A stretch of DNA of 8,110 nucleotides from a bacterium. GTDB taxonomy: Bacteria > Patescibacteriota > Minisyncoccia > Moranbacterales > UBA2206. Below the pieces are notes generated by a model. It was not told the origin of the DNA. It was given only the letters and a program-made list of their open reading frames with translations, and did not search any database. The position numbers were made by a program, and so were the translations under genes. Below, piece by piece: positions 4,755 to 8,110 of the stretch; position 1 is the first letter of the stretch; every line of letters begins with the position of its first letter. The DNA lies in assembly GCA_021789395.1 (NCBI GenBank), contig JAJYJP010000039.1:1-8110 (forward strand). The letters run 5' to 3'.

Positions 4755-7289
4755 TTATATTCTTTCAAATTCCCTTAAATTTCCCACATAATCATGCACG
4801 TAATTTGGAATATATTGTATGTATGATTCGTGATTTCTTTTATTCTCCGCGAGCCTTTGAAAAGCTTCCTGATCAAATCCAGATATTGTAAAAAGTCTTC
4901 CAAACTCCTTTTTATCCATTATTTCTCTAATCTGATTGTCTTGGAGATAGGAATGAAACATCCACCTTGCCGCTGGCACCAGATCGGCATCGAGTTTTTC
5001 AATATCTTGAAATTTACTAAATTCATCTTCAGTTTTTTCTTCAGCAGTTTTGAACCGATCAATTTCACCCAAAGCTTTTTGCAACATTTCTTTTAGACTT
5101 ACCCAGCGATCGACTGAGATTGATTTACGCAATTTATCCGGTGTGAAAAATTCAGTGGGCTTGTCCAGAATATGTTGCTTCACATATTCTAAAACTCCTT
5201 CGATTCCCTCTTTTTCATAGATATCTTGCGCTTCTTTATTTTGAGCAACTTTTTCCTCAAATTTTTGGAAATATAATTCCCGATCGATTCTCATTCCCTC
5301 TTCCCCAACTTCTTTTGATTCTAATGAGGAAATCTGATCCGCTTGCTTAATGTCGAATTCTTCAATTTTGCCTTTAATTTCTCCACCTTCACCACTCGTT
5401 TCAATTGCCGTTTTTATAGCGGGCAATTTCAAAGTTTCATCATAATCAAATTTCTCTTCAAAATATTCACAATTGCCAAAGAAATCAAACAACAAGAAGT
5501 TTCCTTTTTCATCCTTTTCATTTTCAAACGTAAAAGTATTTTTTCTTGTGCCACGACCCTTCATTTGCACAAATTCAGAAGGAGAAAAGACCGGTCGCAT
5601 CATGGCTAAATTAAGAATGTCCGGACAATCATAACCCGTAGTCATCATTCCAACCGTCACGCAAACCCTAGTTTTGCAAGTTTTATAGCCATCTAAAAAT
5701 TTTGAATGTCCTCCCAAAGTATTATTGCCAAACTGTAATGTTTTTTCTTGGGAATCTTTTACATTGGAAGTGACTTGCATGGCAAAATCAGAATTATATT
5801 TTTCTGGCCAAATTTTATGCGCCATGATATTCAAAATTTCCGTAATTTTTCTGGCATGTTTTTGACTCACACAAAACACTAAGGACTTACCTGCCTCTCC
5901 ACTTATCGGATCTTTCAATGAATGTTCTAAAAAAGCCTTGCAAAAAGCAATATTAGTTTCATCATTGAAAAATTTCTTTTCAAAATCTCGATGCGTGAAA
6001 ATTTCTTCACTATCTTCACCTTCCTCATTTTTCACCATTACAGCATAACCTTCTTCGGAAAGAAGTTGAGTGGTTATTTCTGTCCGTGCGTCAATAACCC
6101 TTGGGTTCACTAAAAATCCATCTTTCACTCCATCGAGCAAACTATACCGAAAAGTTGGCACACCCGATTCACAGCCAAACGTTTTGTATGTGTCTAACAA
6201 TTCTCTCCGCTCAAAAGCACGCGGATCATTCTCATTTAAATTCTTATTTTCAATATTTTTTAGATAATCTTTTGGTGTAGCAGTAAGTCCAAGCTTATAT
6301 CCATTGAAGTATTCGAAAACAGCACGGCTATTTCCTCCCAAGGATCGATGCGCTTCATCAGAAATAACTAATTCAAAATCAGTTGGAGAAAATTCTTTGC
6401 GATATTTATCAGATGACATAAGTGATTGTACAGTACTAATCACAATCTGCGCACTTTTCCAATTATCGCGACTGTTTTTATAAGTTCTAATAATGTAATC
6501 ATTGCCTAGAACTTCTTTCAAAGACTTTTCCGCTTGAGTTTCAAGTTCGATGCGATCAACAAGGAACAAAATTCTTTTAGCGTTCCCGGTTCGTAAAAAC
6601 AATCTACAAATGGCCGCTGTTGTCATCGTTTTTCCCGTTCCAGTAGCCATTTCAAATAAATATCTTTCCTTACCATCTTTAGCCGCATTTTGAAGCATCT
6701 GAATCGCCTTGATCTGATAAGACCGTAGCAGCTTTATTTTCTTGTCTTTTAGATATTGGTCTCTAGTATTTCTATTAAGATAGCGTGAATCCTTATCAAA
6801 CTCAGGATCTTGAACTTTGGCAATATAATCTTCTTCAACAAGTTCATTAGCCAATGCTTCTTTGTCGGGCCTGAATTCTTCTCTGTGTTTTAGTGACTCC
6901 AAAGTTGGAAATTCTGTAATAATATTCGGGTTCCCAGTTTCAATATCCCAAAAATAATGCGTATTGCCATTGGTTAGAATGATAAAGCGACATTTTTGTG
7001 AATAAGCATATTTTCTGGCCTGTTCTTTGGCATCAAGCGGATGCACTGATTCTTTCTTCGCTTCAACCACAACAAGAGGAAAACCGTCATTGTCTAAAAG
7101 AAGATAATCAACAAACCCTTTTGTTTCGGCTTCAAAGTCACCTCCCAAAGAATCAAGCTTAGTCTTCGTCAGTTTCACACCAGGCTCAAGTTGAATATTG
7201 GCTTTACCATTTTTATCATCAAAAAAACGCCATCCTGATTCTTCAAGCAGCTTATTTATTTTTATCCGAGCTGAAGCCTCTTTTTGCAT
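4755..7289 (-). CDS. hsdR: type I restriction endonuclease R subunit (HsdR)
   Basis: An 844-residue motor and nuclease subunit that translocates DNA using ATP and cleaves unmethylated DNA in complex with the M and S functions. The N-terminal nuclease domain has D61 (GFVDYLL) and E76-x-K78 (VVVEAKKES), the PD-(D/E)XK core of the HSDR_N domain. The SF2 helicase core follows: Walker A ATGTGKT at 215-221, DEAH at 311-314, TATP at 336-339, motif V TTGYD at 551-555, and motif VI QMKGRGTR at 576-583. The C-terminal region (about 680-844), with helical segments, resembles the EcoEI-type R C-terminal domain that docks on the methylase. Length is normal for EcoEI-like subunits and no motif is missing. 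The ATG at 7289 lies one base after the AbrB-like gene's stop, so the two are likely coupled in translation. It is the first restriction gene of the operon, ahead of the broken accessory gene and hsdM-hsdS. Confidence 0.97.
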   Translation of the reverse strand: MQKEASARIKINKLLEESGWRFFDDKNGKANIQLEPGVKLTKTKLDSLGGDFEAETKGFVDYLLLDNDGFPLVVVEAKKESVHPLDAKEQARKYAYSQKCRFIILTNGNTHYFWDIETGNPNIITEFPTLESLKHREEFRPDKEALANELVEEDYIAKVQDPEFDKDSRYLNRNTRDQYLKDKKIKLLRSYQIKAIQMLQNAAKDGKERYLFEMATGTGKTMTTAAICRLFLRTGNAKRILFLVDRIELETQAEKSLKEVLGNDYIIRTYKNSRDNWKSAQIVISTVQSLMSSDKYRKEFSPTDFELVISDEAHRSLGGNSRAVFEYFNGYKLGLTATPKDYLKNIENKNLNENDPRAFERRELLDTYKTFGCESGVPTFRYSLLDGVKDGFLVNPRVIDARTEITTQLLSEEGYAVMVKNEEGEDSEEIFTHRDFEKKFFNDETNIAFCKAFLEHSLKDPISGEAGKSLVFCVSQKHARKITEILNIMAHKIWPEKYNSDFAMQVTSNVKDSQEKTLQFGNNTLGGHSKFLDGYKTCKTRVCVTVGMMTTGYDCPDILNLAMMRPVFSPSEFVQMKGRGTRKNTFTFENEKDEKGNFLLFDFFGNCEYFEEKFDYDETLKLPAIKTAIETSGEGGEIKGKIEEFDIKQADQISSLESKEVGEEGMRIDRELYFQKFEEKVAQNKEAQDIYEKEGIEGVLEYVKQHILDKPTEFFTPDKLRKSISVDRWVSLKEMLQKALGEIDRFKTAEEKTEDEFSKFQDIEKLDADLVPAARWMFHSYLQDNQIREIMDKKEFGRLFTISGFDQEAFQRLAENKRNHESYIQYIPNYVHDYVGNLREFERI

Positions 7290-7290
7290 A

Positions 7291-7467
7291 TTACTTTTTC
7301 CAATCCTTAATCATTATCCCGCCTCGCACGCGTTTGACGACAATCTTTTGCTTTTCGCGCCAACCTAGCTCACGGATGATTTCGATCGGCAAAGTGAGGC
7401 CGATGGATTTTTTGCCCATCTTGGCAAGTTTTCGAATATTTTTTTCTTCTGCTTTTCTAACTGACAT
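7291..7467 (-). CDS. AbrB/MazE/SpoVT-type DNA-binding protein, 58 residues
   Basis: Translating the minus strand from ATG 7467 gives 58 residues ending in DWKK. After a charged N-terminal helix (MSVRKAEEKNIRKLAK), residues 17-57 follow the swapped-hairpin pattern: MGKKSIGLTLPIEIIRELGW, then KQKIVVKR and GGIMIKDW. The TLPxEIIRELGW turn is diagnostic of the SpoVT/AbrB fold, which binds DNA as a dimer and serves as transition-state regulator or antitoxin. Very similar short proteins are common in CPR genomes. No toxin gene adjoins it. Upstream, the lycopene-cyclase-domain gene ends four bases before this ATG; downstream hsdR begins one base after the stop. An AGGA lies only one base before the ATG, which is unusually close, so initiation may depend on coupling. 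Autoregulation of the operon is a reasonable guess, not shown. Its GC content is higher than that of hsdR. Confidence 0.9.
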   Translation of the reverse strand: MSVRKAEEKNIRKLAKMGKKSIGLTLPIEIIRELGWREKQKIVVKRVRGGIMIKDWKK

Positions 7468-7471
7468 ATCC

Positions 7472-7783
7472 TTATTTCAAAAATAATTTATTTAACGCTT
7501 TATACAACACCAAAACGAAATATGGTATTACGAGAAAAAATATATATTCTTCAAGCGGCAGTGAAAATATCTTCACTCCAATCCGCCCATTTCCCGGGAA
7601 TACCCAGATGCTGTTCATGACGCTGGAATAATAGTCAGCCATCATGCCTGTCACGAAAATGATTGCGAACCACCAGATCGTCGCCCGCTTCTCCCTGGCA
7701 TTATTCCACAATTTCACACCCGTCAATTTATGAATAGCGAATGTTACAAAAAGATAGACCAGAAGAATGATGAGATATTTCAT
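7472..7783 (-). CDS. lycopene cyclase domain-containing membrane protein (single domain)
   Basis: A 103-residue integral membrane protein from ATG 7783. I reject the longer open frame, because it would run through the terminator and the preceding gene. Three hydrophobic segments are visible, about 2-18, 36-53 and 80-97. The family signature is present: an acidic D50 at the end of segment two, SIWVFPGNGRIG (59-69), then the PLEEYIFF block at 76-83 leading into segment three. Carotenoid beta-cyclases of the CrtYc/CrtYd and CarR type are made of two such domains of about 100 residues; this gene provides one. Either a partner lies elsewhere, it acts as a homodimer, or it does something other than cyclise lycopene. 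No carotenoid gene is in the window. It precedes the AbrB-like gene by four bases and shares its strand. No Shine-Dalgarno site is seen. Confidence 0.85.
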   Translation of the reverse strand: MKYLIILLVYLFVTFAIHKLTGVKLWNNAREKRATIWWFAIIFVTGMMADYYSSVMNSIWVFPGNGRIGVKIFSLPLEEYIFFLVIPYFVLVLYKALNKLFLK

Positions 7784-7784
7784 A

Positions 7785-7810
7785 GTAATTACATATCTAA
7801 TTACGTAATT
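7785..7810 (-). promoter_or_regulatory. paired palindromes just upstream of the lycopene-cyclase-domain gene
   Basis: AATTACGTAATT (7799-7810) is a perfect 12-base palindrome, and GTAATTAC (7785-7792) a perfect 8-base one; on the coding strand this also gives GTAATTA twice, 12 bases apart. They end one base from the ATG, where an operator would sit. The sequence is A/T-rich, so chance cannot be excluded. Confidence 0.3.
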
Positions 7811-7877
7811 CCATTTTACGCCCAAACCAGCCTTTGGTCCAGTTTTTGGCGGAAGTAAGCGGTTTCGGATGAGCGAC

Positions 7878-7898
7878 AAAAAAACGGGGTTGCCCCCG
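7878..7898 (-). terminator. intrinsic terminator after the HTH protein gene
   Basis: On the minus strand CGGGG-GCAA-CCCCG forms a five-pair all-GC stem closed by a GNRA tetraloop, followed directly by seven T residues (7878-7884). It starts six bases after the HTH gene's stop codon. It separates that gene from the lycopene-cyclase/AbrB/restriction genes, which therefore need their own promoter between 7784 and 7877. Confidence 0.8.
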
Positions 7899-7904
7899 AT
7901 TCTT

Positions 7905-8108
7905 TTATTTCTTGTCATACTTGAATCCCGCGCCGATTTTCCAAACGCCTCTCTCTCGAAAAGCCGGGATACTCTGACGGCGTGCGGCGTTGAAAATTGC
8001 CGGTGCTGACACCTCTTGTTTTTTCGCATAATCGGAAAGCGTGATTATTTTCTCACCCTTGAGATACGTGATTCTCTTGTGCAACGATTCCATCAAAGCC
8101 AGTGACAA
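7905..8108 (-). CDS. small helix-turn-helix, excisionase-like DNA-binding protein (possibly partial at window edge)
   Basis: The frame ends with TAA at 7905-7907 and is open to the window edge. Possible starts are TTG 8108 or ATG 8093 (MESLHKRI), and an upstream start beyond the window cannot be excluded. From 8108 it gives 67 residues. The segment ITLSDYAKKQEVSAPAIFNA looks like a helix-turn-helix of the kind found in excisionases and MerR-like helix domains (T-x-x-x-YAKK-x-x-VS-x-x-x-x-x-x-A), followed by RRQSIPAFRERGVWKIG, which fits the wing and the final strand of such domains (IPAx-x-x-GxWKI). It probably binds DNA; target and role are unknown. A strong terminator directly after it makes it a separate transcription unit from the genes to the left. 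No integrase is visible nearby, so an excisionase role is not supported by context. Confidence 0.6.
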   Translation of the reverse strand: MSLALMESLHKRITYLKGEKIITLSDYAKKQEVSAPAIFNAARRQSIPAFRERGVWKIGAGFKYDKK

Positions 8109-8110
8109 GA

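Noticed and set aside
7482..7520. Possible promoter (TTGGTG-17-TAAATT) upstream of the AbrB-like gene
   Set aside because: Both boxes are weak matches inside coding sequence of high A/T content, so it is not distinguishable from chance.
7784..8029. N-terminal extension of the lycopene-cyclase-domain frame by 82 residues
   Set aside because: It passes through an intrinsic terminator and overlaps the HTH gene; the extra residues are basic and low in family resemblance, and the membrane protein starts cleanly at ATG 7783.
1..8110. Alternative genetic code with UGA as an amino acid
   Set aside because: TGA ends the GIY-YIG-like gene one base before the next ATG, and the long genes have no internal in-frame TGA.

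Overview
The window reads as one minus-strand gene block from a small-genome, AT-rich bacterium, most likely of the Candidate Phyla Radiation (Patescibacteria). The pointers are a 58-residue AbrB/SpoVT-type protein of a form common in those genomes (TLP..IIRELGW..KQK..VKR), tightly packed genes with few clear Shine-Dalgarno sites, and a one-domain lycopene-cyclase-like membrane protein. TGA is used as a stop (end of the GIY-YIG-like gene), so the UGA-recoded CPR lineages are unlikely. Lineage is an inference; there is no rRNA or other phylogenetic marker.

Reading in the direction of transcription (right to left): a short HTH-type protein at the right edge (7905-8108), closed by a convincing intrinsic terminator (7878-7898); a 103-residue lycopene-cyclase-domain protein (7472-7783); the AbrB-like protein (7291-7467); then a type I restriction-modification locus. 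That locus runs hsdR (4755-7289), a GHKL-ATPase reading frame (4299-4736), a PD-(D/E)XK nuclease reading frame (3535-4260) that looks like the other end of the same broken gene, and a fused hsdM-hsdS gene (1085-3523). Two small accessory genes follow: a divergent GIY-YIG-like protein (662-1042) and a one-pass membrane protein resembling DUF6680 (262-660). Next is a frameshifted relic of a second hsdS tail (110-236), and at the left edge the first 31 codons of a DUF3800 protein (1-95).

How the parts fit: the M-S fusion carries both adenine methylation and two target-recognition domains. With HsdR (nuclease plus SF2 translocase) it could form a complete type I enzyme using only two polypeptides. 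Between them lies an apparently broken accessory gene that joined a GHKL ATPase to a Shedu/DUF4263-like nuclease. The GIY-YIG-like/membrane pair sits downstream and may have its own promoter. The relic hsdS tail shows that a separate specificity subunit once stood here. By hand count of sampled blocks, the flanking AbrB gene and the relic are richer in GC than the genes between them, which fits replacement of an older type I system by an imported one.

The candidate undescribed elements are the GHKL-nuclease protein inside the restriction operon and the GIY-YIG/membrane-protein pair. No gene-free stretch exceeds 300 bases. I found no tRNA, rRNA, CRISPR array, transposase or integrase.
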